Assembly: GCF_003116095.1 (NCBI RefSeq)
Contig: NZ_LGRA01000013.1
Span: forward strand, 480,545 to 544,544
Origin: Azospirillum sp. TSO35-2
GTDB lineage: Bacteria > Pseudomonadota > Alphaproteobacteria > Azospirillales > Azospirillaceae
Reading direction: 5' to 3'
DNA length: 64,000 nucleotides
Below the pieces are notes generated by a model. It had not been told where the DNA came from and did no database searches. It saw nothing but the letters and a program-made list of their open reading frames with translations. The translations under genes were made by a program, and so were the position numbers. Shown one piece after another: positions 42,755 through 51,818 of this stretch (its first letter is position 1; each line of letters begins with the position of its first letter).

Positions 42755-43996
42755 TCACTTGCCGGTCGCGATGGCCTTCAGGAAGGCCGCCGGCTTCAGG
42801 CGGTTGGCTTCCAGGAAGTCCAGGTAGCGCCCGGCCGCTTCGGCGCGGTGGGCGTCGTAGGCGTCGGGGTCGAAGCGGACCAGCGACTTCAGGCGGCTGC
42901 GGGTCAGCGGGGCGGTCAGGTCGGCGGCCTCGGCGTAGGGGACGCCGGTGTTCTCGCACAGCTCGCGCGTGCGGGAATCGATGGTGACCGTCAGGCCCAT
43001 CCGCTCGGCCTGGAGCGCCAGGGCGACGCCGTGGTAGCGGCAACCGATCGTCAGATCCTGCTGGCGCAGGCTGTCCATCCAGGCCGGCACGTCATAGAAG
43101 GAGCGGACGTAGTTGCGGCACCACGCCTTGAACTCCTCGTCGGAGTAATGCGGGACGGTGTGGTTGTGGATCTCCGTCAGCACCTTCGGCTCGATGCTGT
43201 CGAAGATGCCGCGGGAGATCTTGATCATCTCCCCCATCGACTGCACGACATACTGGCCGGGGGCGATCGGATCCATCATCAGGCTGATCAGCTGGTGCTC
43301 GATCTCGCGGGTCTTGACCCAGGCCTGGTGGCCGGCGGCGACGGAGACCGAGCGCGGCAGCGCCCGCGCCGTCCAGTTCGCGTGGATCTTCCGGCCCAGC
43401 CCGGGCGCCTGGTTGAGGAAGTAGGACGGGCAACCGCCCGGCAGCGAGCCGGTGATCCCCAGCTTGTCGAGCTGGCCGGTGGTGTAGGCGCCGCGGGTGT
43501 AGATGTTCGACGAGGTCGACGAGGCGGGGTTGGAGGCCGCGATCACCTGGGCCCAGCGCAGGGTGCCGGGGCTCAGCTCGATGTCGTGGTCGTAGCTGTT
43601 GGCCTGGGCGCCCAGCCCGATGGCGACGATGGGCAGCCCCGATTTTTCGAGGTTGTCGGCCATCTGCCCATAGTCGGTGTGGCGGCCGAGCTGGTTGGCG
43701 CAGGGGATGACGATGATGTCGGCGTTCTTCCGCAGCGTCTCCGCCGACGCCCCCCAGCTGTAGAAGGTCACCGGGTTGGCGAGGTGGCTGGCGATGGAAT
43801 GGACGAAGGCCAGATTGCCGTTGTTGTGCCCGATGGCGGTGAACAGCTCGTCGAACGGGGCGTTGGAGTAGAGGCCGAGATTCGGCGTCTTCCACAGCAC
43901 CGCAACGCGCAGGGGTTGGGATGCGGGCTGGGATGCCGGCCGTCCGGAGGACTGCGGCTGGGCGACAGGGGTGTCGAGCGTGATGTCTTCAAGCAT
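42755..43996 (-). CDS. Polysaccharide pyruvyl transferase family protein
   Basis: This 413-residue protein matches the PS_pyruv_trans family (pfam04230), which adds ketal pyruvate to exopolysaccharide sugars. The strongest family mark is TIGCRYHGVALALQAERMG near residue 330. Earlier, VIPCANQLGRHTDYGQMADNLEKSGLPIVAIGLGAQ also fits the N-terminal half. The first 30 residues are a Ser/Pro/Gln linker of low complexity. The upstream region is unusually AT-rich for this genome. The acceptor is unknown; no other polysaccharide gene is in the window. Confidence 0.8.
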   Translation of the reverse strand: MLEDITLDTPVAQPQSSGRPASQPASQPLRVAVLWKTPNLGLYSNAPFDELFTAIGHNNGNLAFVHSIASHLANPVTFYSWGASAETLRKNADIIVIPCANQLGRHTDYGQMADNLEKSGLPIVAIGLGAQANSYDHDIELSPGTLRWAQVIAASNPASSTSSNIYTRGAYTTGQLDKLGITGSLPGGCPSYFLNQAPGLGRKIHANWTARALPRSVSVAAGHQAWVKTREIEHQLISLMMDPIAPGQYVVQSMGEMIKISRGIFDSIEPKVLTEIHNHTVPHYSDEEFKAWCRNYVRSFYDVPAWMDSLRQQDLTIGCRYHGVALALQAERMGLTVTIDSRTRELCENTGVPYAEAADLTAPLTRSRLKSLVRFDPDAYDAHRAEAAGRYLDFLEANRLKPAAFLKAIATGK

Positions 43997-44127
43997 GTCG
44001 GCGAGGCCTCAGGACGTTGGGTTCTGCAACAAAGCCGACGGTAAGCGCAGAAGAGGTATGTCCGCAAGCGCCGGCCGAAAATATCACAGGAATCATTACT
44101 CGGCTTATCTTGCGAATTTCGAAGCAT

Positions 44128-44157
44128 TATCGGGTGATTTTCTTCTGGGACCCGATA
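44128..44157. promoter_or_regulatory. Inverted repeat TATCGGGT-N14-ACCCGATA
   Basis: Eight-base perfect arms (44128-44135 and 44150-44157) flank a 14-base spacer in the AT-rich gap between the divergent pyruvyltransferase and dctA genes. It may be a regulator site for the leftward gene. No cognate regulator is evident. Confidence 0.4.
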
Positions 44158-44203
44158 TCTTGGCTTGGCGGGCCGGGCCGGTCGCGTTTGGTGTCCCGCC
44201 ATC

Positions 44204-44255
44204 CGGAAATCCGAACGCCCGGCGCCGGCCACCGTTCGGAAATCCGAACGGTGGC
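44204..44255 (+). promoter_or_regulatory. Tandem palindromes, probable DctD enhancer
   Basis: CGGAAATCCGAACG occurs at 44204-44217 and again at 44237-44250, exactly 33 bp (three helical turns) apart. The second copy is part of a perfect 12-bp inverted repeat, GCCACCGTTCGG / CCGAACGGTGGC (44228-44255) with an AAAT centre. The pair lies about 75-120 bases upstream of a sigma-54 promoter, the classical place for an NtrC-family activator. DctD is encoded downstream. Confidence 0.65.
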
Positions 44256-44322
44256 GGCTCTGACCAGCAATAAACCCCCGCCGGGTCAAGGACTTGGCCT
44301 GCGACACCGTGCCCGCCGCGGC

Positions 44323-44338
44323 TGGCATGCCGGTTGCT
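44323..44338 (+). promoter_or_regulatory. Sigma-54 promoter of dctA
   Basis: TGGCATGCCGGTTGCT matches the sigma-54 consensus TGGCACG-N4-TTGC(A/T) at all but one defined position. The GG (44324-44325) and GC (44336-44337) have the required 10-base spacing. Transcription would start near 44349, leaving a leader of about 190 bases before dctA. Confidence 0.85.
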
Positions 44339-44542
44339 CCGTTGCGATCGGTTCCCGCGCAGACGGGACGGTCATCACGGGGAGCGAAACATCCGATGAG
44401 CCATCAGGCGACGCAGCACGGGATCACCGCCGGCTGACCCATCCCGCCGCCCGGACCGCGGACCGCACCGCGACCGGGCTTCCATACGTCCGTTACCCGG
44501 CCGGCGCGTGAGGCGGCGGGGACAGGTTGAGGTAGAAAGTCC

Positions 44543-45823
44543 ATGAACAAACAGACGACGCTGATCATCGTCGCCATGCTGCTGGGCATCCTGGTCGGAT
44601 ACGCCTGCAACAGCCTGATCGACCCGGCCACGGCCAAGGACGTCGCCAGCTATTTCGCCATGGTGACGGACATCTTCCTGCGCCTGATCAAGATGATCAT
44701 CGCGCCGTTGATCTTCTCGACGCTGGTCGCCGGCATGGCGGGGATGGGCGACGCCCGCACCGTCGGCCGCATCGGCGGCAAGGCGGTCGGCTGGTTCCTG
44801 ATGGCCTCCGTCGGGTCGCTGTTCATCGGGCTGATCTTCGCCAACCTGCTGCAGCCGGGCGCCAACGTCGGCGTGCCGCTGCCCGACGTGACCGCCAGCG
44901 CCGGGCTGAAGACGTCGGCCCTCAACCTGAAGGACTTCCTGACCCACGTCTTCCCGCGCAACTTCTTCGAGGCGATGGCCAACAACGAGATCCTGCAGAT
45001 CCTGATCTTCGCGATCTTCGTCGGCCTCGCCATCGGCCAGCTGCGCGACACCAAGGCCGGCCTGCTCGCCCGCTCGATCGAAGAGGTCGTGCCGGTGATG
45101 CTGAAGGTCACCGACTATGTGATGCGCTTCGCCCCGATCGGCGTCTTCGCCGCGGTCGCCAACGTGGTGACCACCCAGGGGCTGGGCGTGCTGGTGGTCT
45201 ACGGCAAGTTCATGGGCAGCTTCTACCTGGCGCTGGCGGTGCTGTGGGCGGCGCTGGTCTTCGCCGGCTTCGTCGTGCTGAAGGGCGACGTCTTCCGCCT
45301 GGTCAAGGCGGTGCGCCAGCCGATGCTGCTGGGCTTCTCCACCGCGTCCAGCGAATCCGCCTACCCGCGGGTGATGGAGGAGTTGAAGGCCTTCGGCGTG
45401 AAGGAGCGGGTGATCGGCTTCGTCCTGCCGCTCGGCTATTCCTTCAACCTCGACGGCTCGATGATCTACACGACCTTCGCGTCGCTGTTCATCGCCCAAG
45501 CCTACGGCATCCCGCTGACCCTGGAACAGCAGATCATCATGCTGCTGGTGCTGATGGTGTCGAGCAAGGGCATCGCCGGCGTGCCGCGCTCCTCGCTGGT
45601 GGTGGTCGCCGCCGTGCTGCCGATGTTCCATCTGCCCGAGGCCGGCGTGCTGCTGATCATGGGCATCGACCATTTCCTCGACATGGGCCGCACCGCCACC
45701 AACGTGCTGGGCAACGCCATCGCCACCACCGTCGTCGCCAAGTGGGAGGATGCCATCGGTACCGAGGAGGAGATCGGCGAGGGCGCCGACGACCCGCTGC
45801 CCGCCCCCGCCGCGGCCGAGTGA
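44543..45823 (+). CDS. dctA: C4-dicarboxylate:cation symporter DctA
   Basis: This 426-residue inner-membrane transporter belongs to the SDF family (DctA/GltP) and takes up succinate, malate and fumarate. Family motifs include the serine-rich loop STASSESAYPRVMEE before TM6, LPLGYSFNLDGSMIY and GIDHFLDMGRTATNVLGN. It has a short acidic C-terminal tail. Its sigma-54 promoter, the upstream palindromes and the following dctBD genes form the standard sensing and activation unit of rhizobia and azospirilla. Confidence 0.92.
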   Translation: MNKQTTLIIVAMLLGILVGYACNSLIDPATAKDVASYFAMVTDIFLRLIKMIIAPLIFSTLVAGMAGMGDARTVGRIGGKAVGWFLMASVGSLFIGLIFANLLQPGANVGVPLPDVTASAGLKTSALNLKDFLTHVFPRNFFEAMANNEILQILIFAIFVGLAIGQLRDTKAGLLARSIEEVVPVMLKVTDYVMRFAPIGVFAAVANVVTTQGLGVLVVYGKFMGSFYLALAVLWAALVFAGFVVLKGDVFRLVKAVRQPMLLGFSTASSESAYPRVMEELKAFGVKERVIGFVLPLGYSFNLDGSMIYTTFASLFIAQAYGIPLTLEQQIIMLLVLMVSSKGIAGVPRSSLVVVAAVLPMFHLPEAGVLLIMGIDHFLDMGRTATNVLGNAIATTVVAKWEDAIGTEEEIGEGADDPLPAPAAAE

Positions 45824-45878
45824 CCGCGACCGCCGCCTGATGGGCAAGGGGAGGGGCCAGGGGAGGGAAAGCTCTGCT

Positions 45879-47828
45879 ATGATGGCGCGGCCCGCTCCCC
45901 TGTCCGTCCTCCTCTCGGCGCTGCTCATGCCCGTCGCCCGCCGTTTCCGCACCATCGGTCTCCTGCTGCCGGCGCTGGCCGCGCTGGCGCTGCTCGCCGG
46001 TTTCGCCGGCTTCCGCGTCAGCGAGGGGATGGGGCTGGCCGCCCTGCAGGAGACCGGGCGCCACCGGCTCGACCTCTACGCCGCCAGCCTGGAGCGGGAG
46101 ATCGACAAATACGCCTATTTCCCGGCGACGCTGGGGTTGGAGCGCGACGTGCTCGACCTCGTGACCGGGCGGGCGCGGTCGGCCTGGGGGCTGAACCGTT
46201 ATCTGGAACGGTTGAACGAGCGGGCCGGCACCCTGTCGATCTACGCGCTGACCCGCGAGGGCCGGGTGGTCGCCACCAGCAACTGGAACCGCCCCGACAG
46301 CTTCATGGGCGAGGATCTGTCCTACCGCCCCTATTTCGTCGACGCGATGGACGGCCGCCAGGGCCGCTTCTTCGGCGTCGGCACCACGCGGGGGGAGGCC
46401 GGCTATTACCTGTCGGCCCCCCTGGCGGAGGACGGCACCATCGTCGGCGTCGCGGTGGTCAAGGTCAGCCTGGAACAGCTCGAACAATCCTGGACGACGG
46501 TCGAGGCGCCGGTGCTGGTCACCGACGAGAACGGCGTCGTCATCCTGGCCTCGGTCCCGTCCTGGAAATTCACCACCCTGCGGCCGATGGACGAGCCGAC
46601 CCGCCGCCATTTCGACCAGACCCTGCAATACAACGCCCGCCCGCTGCCACCGCTGGGCCTGACGCCGCTGCGGCCGATTGCCGACCGTGCCGAGCTGGTG
46701 CGGCTGGCGCGGGCCGACAATGGAGCGGCCGAGACGGCGGTCTTCCCGCTGTCCGGCGCATTCCTGGCGCAGACGGCGCCGCTGCGCGGCACGCGCTGGA
46801 CGCTGACCGTGCTGTCGCCGGTCGCCCAGGTCACCGGCATGGCCTGGACCCGCGCCGCCCTGGCCGCGGTGGGCAGCGCCTTCCTCGGCATCCTGCTGCT
46901 GATGTGGACCCAGCGCCGCCGCCATCTGGGCGCCCTGCGCCGCGCCCATGGCGAGCTGGAGCGCAAGGTGGAGGAACGCACCCGCACCCTGCGCGCCGCC
47001 CAGGACGAGCTGGTGCACGCCGGCAAGCTGGCGGTCATCGGCCAGCTGTCGGCCGGCTTGGCCCATGAACTCAACCAGCCGCTGGCGGCGCTGCGCACGC
47101 TGTCGGGCAACGCGGTCAAGTTCCTGCAGCGCGGCAACCTGGAGGCGGCGCAGGGCAACCTCGACCGCATCGGCCAACTGGTCGACGGCATGGGGGCGCT
47201 GACCAGCCAGTTGAAGTCCTTCGCCCGCAAATCGTCGGGGGCGCCGCGGCCGGTGGCGGTGCGCCGGCCGATCGACAACGCGCTGTTCCTGCTGGACCAG
47301 CGGCTTAAGCGGTCCGGCGTGGCGCTGCGGCTGGCGGTGGCGGACGACGCGGTGGCGCTGTGCGACCCCAACCGGCTGGAACAGGTGTTGGTCAACCTGA
47401 TCGCCAACAGCCTCGACGCCCTGGCCGGCCGCGGTCCCGGCCACAAGGGCGGCCGTGAGGGCGGCACGCTGGCCATGACCGCCCGGTGCGAGGGGGGGAG
47501 GGTGCTGATCGAGGTCGCCGACGACGGCCCCGGCCTGCCCGCCGACGTGCTGCCCCGCCTGTTCGAGCCGTTCTTCACGACCAAGGAGGCGGTCCGGGAG
47601 GGGAGTGCGAAGGATGGGGGCGGCGGCCTCGGCTTGGGGCTTGCCATCTCGGCGGGGATCGTGCGTGACTTCGGCGGCACGTTGGCGGGGGCCAACCGGC
47701 CCGATGGCGGGGCGGTCTTCACCATCGACCTTCCCGCTGCCGACCTTCCCGCTGCCGATCCCTTCTCCGCCGAGGCCCGAGACTTCGCATGCCCGACACC
47801 GCCGCCGCTCCGGCCGCCATCCCCCTGA
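45879..47828 (+). CDS. dctB: C4-dicarboxylate sensor histidine kinase DctB
   Basis: This 649-residue kinase has TM1 at about residues 24-46, a periplasmic double-PAS/Cache sensor region to about 300 (with RPYFVDAMDGRQGRFFGVGTTRGEAGYYLSAPL), TM2 (AALAAVGSAFLGILLLMW) and a cytoplasmic coiled segment. The H-box is IGQLSAGLAHELNQPLAALRTLSG and the ATPase domain has N, G1 (EVADDGPGLP), F (LFEPFFTTK) and G2 (GLGLGLAIS) boxes. The ATG at 45879 is chosen; 45840 is an in-frame alternative. It overlaps dctD by 40 bases. Confidence 0.9.
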   Translation: MMARPAPLSVLLSALLMPVARRFRTIGLLLPALAALALLAGFAGFRVSEGMGLAALQETGRHRLDLYAASLEREIDKYAYFPATLGLERDVLDLVTGRARSAWGLNRYLERLNERAGTLSIYALTREGRVVATSNWNRPDSFMGEDLSYRPYFVDAMDGRQGRFFGVGTTRGEAGYYLSAPLAEDGTIVGVAVVKVSLEQLEQSWTTVEAPVLVTDENGVVILASVPSWKFTTLRPMDEPTRRHFDQTLQYNARPLPPLGLTPLRPIADRAELVRLARADNGAAETAVFPLSGAFLAQTAPLRGTRWTLTVLSPVAQVTGMAWTRAALAAVGSAFLGILLLMWTQRRRHLGALRRAHGELERKVEERTRTLRAAQDELVHAGKLAVIGQLSAGLAHELNQPLAALRTLSGNAVKFLQRGNLEAAQGNLDRIGQLVDGMGALTSQLKSFARKSSGAPRPVAVRRPIDNALFLLDQRLKRSGVALRLAVADDAVALCDPNRLEQVLVNLIANSLDALAGRGPGHKGGREGGTLAMTARCEGGRVLIEVADDGPGLPADVLPRLFEPFFTTKEAVREGSAKDGGGGLGLGLAISAGIVRDFGGTLAGANRPDGGAVFTIDLPAADLPAADPFSAEARDFACPTPPPLRPPSP

Positions 47829-49141
47829 AGGTCCTGATCGTCGAGGACGATCCCAACGTCCGCCTCGGCTGCCAGCAGGCGCTGGAGCTGGAGGACATCG
47901 CGACCGAAGCGGTCGACAGCGCCGAACAGGCGCGCCGGCTGGTGTCGGAGGGTTTCCCGGGCGTGGTCGTCACCGACATCCGGCTGCCCGGCATGGACGG
48001 CATGGCGCTGCTGTCCCGGCTGCTCGCCGTCGATCCCGACCTGCCGGTGGTGCTGATGACCGGCCACGGCGACGTGTCGATGGCGGTGCAGGCGATGAAG
48101 CTGGGGGCCCACGACTTCATCGAGAAGCCCTTTTCCCCCGACTATCTGGTCGAGGTGGTGCGCCGCGCGCTGGAGAAGCGCCGCCTGACGCTGGAGGTGC
48201 GCGACCTGCGCGCCCGGCTGCAGAACCGCCAGAGCATCGAGGCGCGGCTGATCGGCCGGTCGGAGCCGATGGAACGGGTGCGCCGGCTGATCGCCGATCT
48301 CGGCAACTCCGCCGCCGACGTGCTGATCCATGGCGAAACCGGCACCGGCAAGGAGCTGGCGGCGCGCTGCCTGCATGACGCCAGCCCCCGGCGCAGCGGC
48401 AACTTCGTCGCCATCAACTGCGGCGGCCTGCCCGAAACACTGTTCGACAGCGAGATCTTCGGCCACGAGGCCGGGGCCTTCACCGGGGCCGGCAAGCGGC
48501 GCATCGGCAAGGTGGAGCACGCCAACGGCGGCACCCTGTTCCTCGACGAGATCGAGAGCATGCCGATGGCGGTGCAGACCAAGTTCCTGCGCGTGCTTCA
48601 GGAGCGCACGCTGGAGCGGCTCGGCTCCAACACGCCGATCGCCATCGACTGCCGGGTGATCGCCGCGACCAAGGTGGATTTGCGGGACTGGGCCGACCGC
48701 GGGCAGTTCCGCCCCGACCTCTATTACCGGCTGAACGTGGCGACCCTGCCGCTGCCGCCCCTGCGCGACCGGCGCGAGGACATCCCGCTGTTGTTCGAGC
48801 AGTTCACACTGCAGGCCGCCGCGCGCCACGGCCGCCCGGTGCCGCCGCCCGACGCCGAGCGGCTGCGCCGGCTGATGGCCTATGACTGGCCCGGCAATGT
48901 GCGGGAGTTGCACAACGTCGCCGACCGTTGCGTGCTGGGCATCGAGCAGGGCTTCCCGCCCTTCGGCACCGCCGCCGCCGCCACGTCCCGTCCGCTGGCC
49001 GAGGCGGTCGACGCCTTCGAACGCGCGCTGATCGCCGACACGTTGCGCCGCACCGGCAACAGCCTCGCCCGCGCCGCCGAGGAGTTGCAGATCGCCAAGA
49101 CGACCCTGCACGACAAGATCCGCAAGCACGGGCTGTCCTGA
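47789..49141 (+). CDS. dctD: Sigma-54-dependent response regulator DctD
   Basis: This 450-residue NtrC-family activator has a receiver domain (residues 12-130, phospho-acceptor D63, lysine in FIEKPFSP), an AAA+ domain (about 150-385) with Walker A GETGTGKE and the sigma-54 contact loop GAFTGA, and a C-terminal Fis-type helix-turn-helix ([27 protein letters not shown]). It would bind the palindromes upstream of dctA and activate its sigma-54 promoter when DctB senses dicarboxylates. Confidence 0.92.
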   Translation: MPDTAAAPAAIPLKVLIVEDDPNVRLGCQQALELEDIATEAVDSAEQARRLVSEGFPGVVVTDIRLPGMDGMALLSRLLAVDPDLPVVLMTGHGDVSMAVQAMKLGAHDFIEKPFSPDYLVEVVRRALEKRRLTLEVRDLRARLQNRQSIEARLIGRSEPMERVRRLIADLGNSAADVLIHGETGTGKELAARCLHDASPRRSGNFVAINCGGLPETLFDSEIFGHEAGAFTGAGKRRIGKVEHANGGTLFLDEIESMPMAVQTKFLRVLQERTLERLGSNTPIAIDCRVIAATKVDLRDWADRGQFRPDLYYRLNVATLPLPPLRDRREDIPLLFEQFTLQAAARHGRPVPPPDAERLRRLMAYDWPGNVRELHNVADRCVLGIEQGFPPFGTAAAATSRPLAEAVDAFERALIADTLRRTGNSLARAAEELQIAKTTLHDKIRKHGLS

Positions 49142-49289
49142 CCGCGGCGGGCGGCCCGACGACCAGCGCCGTCGTGGGACGTCGCACATCCGGTTGCGCT
49201 TCGGGATGGAGCCCACCGCGCCTCGATATGAGAACACATAACACGAATTATGGAAATACTGGCGGCCTGCCATCGATGTCGGCGACGCT

Positions 49290-50732
49290 TCAATCGTCGT
49301 CCGGCGCCGGAACCATCGAGCGCATGCGGTCGAGCGCGTCCTGTTCGCTCAGCGCCGACGGGGCGGCGGCCTCTTCCGGATCGGCCAGATGCACCAGCGC
49401 CGGAGCCAGCAGCGTCGTGCCGAGCACCAGCGCCTGGATCGCCAGGAACGGCGACAGCGACCGGATCAGGTCCCGCATCACCACGCTGCCGCCCAGCGTG
49501 CCGCGCACCATCATCACCGCATAGCCGAAGGGCGGGATCAGGAAACTGACCTGCAGCGCCAGCAGGGTCAGGACGGACACCCACGCCGCGTCGGGAACCC
49601 GCATCAGCAGCGGCGGCATCAGCACCGGGATCACGACGAACACGATCTCGAACGCGTCGAGCACGAAGGCGGTGAGGCCGATCATTCCCAGAACCCCGAC
49701 CAGCGCCCCGGCCGGGCCGCCCGGCAGGCCCGCCACCAGATCGGCCAGCAGCCGGTCGGTTCCAAAGGCGCGGAACACCAGCGTGAAGGTGGTGGCGCCG
49801 ACGAACAGCGCGAACAGCGCCCCGGTGGTCGCCATGGTGTCGCGCAGCACGGCGTCCAGCGTCGCCCGGTCCAGCTTGCCGCTGACCAGGCCGAAGCACG
49901 GCAGGGCCGCCGCGCCGGTGGCGGCCGCCTCCACCGCGTAGAGCCGTCCGGCGGCGACCGCCGCCAGCAGACCACCGACGAAGGCGACGGTCGCGCCGGC
50001 GGTCGCCCATCCGGCCAGCCCCAAAGGCCGCTCCGGCTCCAGCGCCGGCCCAGTGGACGCACGGTAGACGGGACGGCGCCCCAGCCACCAGGCGAGCGCA
50101 AGGCACAGGGCCAGGAACAGCGCCGCCGGCACCAGCGCGCCGCGGAACATGTCCTGGGTGTTGACGATGCGCACCATGTGTCCGGTGGCGTTCACCGCTT
50201 CGGTGTGGGCCCGCATCATGGCGTCGCCCAGCAGGATCAGCACCAGCGACGGCGGCACGACGACGCCCAGCGTGCTGGCGACGCAGACGACGGCCAGGCC
50301 CCGTCCGGCCGGGACGCCGCGCTTCAGCAGATTGGGTTGCACCACGCGCGACAAGGTGGTGACGCTGGCGGCGACCGACCCGTTCATCGGCGCCAGCAGC
50401 GCGCCCAGGCCGATCGCCGCGACCAGCGGCCCGGCCGGGCCGCGTCCCAGCAGGGCGACCCCGGCGCGGAACAGCGTGTCGGCCAGCGGCAACCGGTTGA
50501 GCAACGCCCCCATCAGGACGTAGAGCGGCAACGCCTGGAGCAGGTCGTTCTCCAACAGGCCGACGACACGCCCCGGCAGCGCGGTCATGAGCCCGAGGTC
50601 GACGGCCCCCATCGGCAGCCCAACCGCCACCGCCGCCAGCGACGCGGCGATCAGGACCGCATAGGCCGGCAGCCCCGTGACCAGAAGCAGCAGCGCCGCC
50701 AGCGCCAGCATCGCCAATCCCGCCAATTCCAT
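49290..50732 (-). CDS. TRAP transporter large permease (DctM family)
   Basis: This 480-residue membrane protein has about 12-13 hydrophobic segments and DctM motifs: ENDLLQALPLYVLMGALLNRLPLADTLFR, GASLAP-type LLAPMNGSVAASVTTLSR, and STLGVVVPPSLVLILLGDAM. The C-terminus has LQVSFLIPPFGYAVMMVRGT and an acidic tail. It couples solute uptake to an ion gradient with the small subunit. No extracytoplasmic binding protein (DctP) gene is adjacent. Confidence 0.9.
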   Translation of the reverse strand: MELAGLAMLALAALLLLVTGLPAYAVLIAASLAAVAVGLPMGAVDLGLMTALPGRVVGLLENDLLQALPLYVLMGALLNRLPLADTLFRAGVALLGRGPAGPLVAAIGLGALLAPMNGSVAASVTTLSRVVQPNLLKRGVPAGRGLAVVCVASTLGVVVPPSLVLILLGDAMMRAHTEAVNATGHMVRIVNTQDMFRGALVPAALFLALCLALAWWLGRRPVYRASTGPALEPERPLGLAGWATAGATVAFVGGLLAAVAAGRLYAVEAAATGAAALPCFGLVSGKLDRATLDAVLRDTMATTGALFALFVGATTFTLVFRAFGTDRLLADLVAGLPGGPAGALVGVLGMIGLTAFVLDAFEIVFVVIPVLMPPLLMRVPDAAWVSVLTLLALQVSFLIPPFGYAVMMVRGTLGGSVVMRDLIRSLSPFLAIQALVLGTTLLAPALVHLADPEEAAAPSALSEQDALDRMRSMVPAPDDD

Positions 50733-50734
50733 GC

Positions 50735-51250
50735 TCACTCCGCCCCCTTGGCGAGATCGATCAGGGCTTGCAGCAGCATCAGCAGCGCCAGCACGCAGGC
50801 GCCGGCCTTCACCACGAAGTAGCCGGGATTGAAGGTGTCCGGGAACGCCTCCAGCTGGACCACCGACCGCGAGGCCGTCGGCCAGCCGGCGATCAGGATG
50901 AACAGGGTCCAGGGCAGGATCGCCAGCAGGGTGGCGGCGGCACCGATCCGCGCACGCGCCGCCGGTGACAGGCGGCGGGCGAAGGCGTCGGTGGCGAGAT
51001 GGCTGCCGGCGCGCGTCGCCTGCGGCACCGCCATGCAGACATACAGCGCGAAGATCCACTGCGCGAGGTCGTTCGCCTCGCGTGAATAGGCCTGCACCAG
51101 GTCGCGCAGTGGCCATTGCAGGAACAGCAGGGCCGCCACGGCAAGGGCAAGCCAGCGGCCGCCGTCGATGACACGGCCCAGCGCCCGATCGCAGCGATCG
51201 AGCCACAGGCGATTGGACGTCCGCACAGCCGGAGGTTCCTTTCCTGCCAT
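50735..51250 (-). CDS. TRAP transporter small permease (DctQ family)
   Basis: This 171-residue protein has four hydrophobic segments (about 35-50, 65-80, 105-125, 140-165) and the DctQ-like LAQWIFALYVCMAVPQATRAGSHLATDAFARRLSP block. It is two bases upstream of the DctM gene. Convergent to dctD across DctM, it may also carry organic acids. A promoter was not assigned. Confidence 0.85.
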   Translation of the reverse strand: MAGKEPPAVRTSNRLWLDRCDRALGRVIDGGRWLALAVAALLFLQWPLRDLVQAYSREANDLAQWIFALYVCMAVPQATRAGSHLATDAFARRLSPAARARIGAAATLLAILPWTLFILIAGWPTASRSVVQLEAFPDTFNPGYFVVKAGACVLALLMLLQALIDLAKGAE

Positions 51251-51405
51251 CGTTCAAAACCTGGAAACCGCCTGTCGACGTTCGACCGGCACGCAATCGG
51301 TAGATCAAACTGAAGCACGACCGTTGTTAAATCTGCGTAATGTTCGCGTCGCAAGCGGCCTCCCCGCCGGCTGCGACATCCGCCTGCGACAATTCCCGCG
51401 TTGCG

Positions 51406-51424
51406 GATGACTATCAAAGTCATC
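51406..51424 (+). promoter_or_regulatory. Fur-box-like dyad upstream of feoA
   Basis: GATGACTATCAAAGTCATC is a 19-bp dyad with 7-bp perfect arms. It has the length of the classical 19-bp Fur box GATAATGATAATCATTATC and agrees at 11 of 19 positions. It lies 107 bases before the feoA start. Iron-responsive control is expected for feoAB. Confidence 0.5.
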
Positions 51425-51530
51425 AAGCTGAAAGTCTCGGCGACGGTCGTGGGGCCGTCGTCCGGCGCGTCACCCGGGTTCGTCCCTTGGATTTCCCGGC
51501 GCGCGGACACAATCGAAGGCCATCGTTGCG

Positions 51531-51818
51531 ATGCACGGATCAAGGTTGCCCACCCAGCCGCTGGGCGGCTTGCGCAAGGGCATGCGGGCCGAAGTGGTCG
51601 GCCTGGACGAAGGCACCGTCTCGACCACCCTGTCGCCCGGCGAGTTGGAGCGGCGTCTGATCGAAATGGGGCTGGTCGAAGGCGCCACCGTCGAAGTTCT
51701 GCACGAGGGCTTTCCCGCCCGCGACCCGATCGCCATCCGCGTCAACGACCACACCGTCGCGCTGCGCCGCAACGAGGCCAACGCGGTGTTCGTCGCCGTT
51801 GCCGGAGGCGCCCGGTGA
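51531..51818 (+). CDS. feoA: Ferrous iron transport protein A
   Basis: This 95-residue protein has the SH3-like FeoA fold with ERRLIEMGLVEGATVEVLHEGFPARDPIAIRVNDHTVALRRNEANAVFV. FeoA supports FeoB-mediated Fe(II) uptake. Its stop overlaps the GTG start of feoB (GTGA), so the pair is translationally coupled. The N-terminal 12 residues are outside the family core, and a start at the downstream methionine is possible. Confidence 0.92.
   Translation: MHGSRLPTQPLGGLRKGMRAEVVGLDEGTVSTTLSPGELERRLIEMGLVEGATVEVLHEGFPARDPIAIRVNDHTVALRRNEANAVFVAVAGGAR

Noticed and set aside
51350-51366. GG-N10-GC match that could be a sigma-54 promoter for dctQM on the minus strand
   Set aside because: Only the GG and TTGC positions agree well; such matches are frequent by chance in this base composition. 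The dctA site is far stronger.
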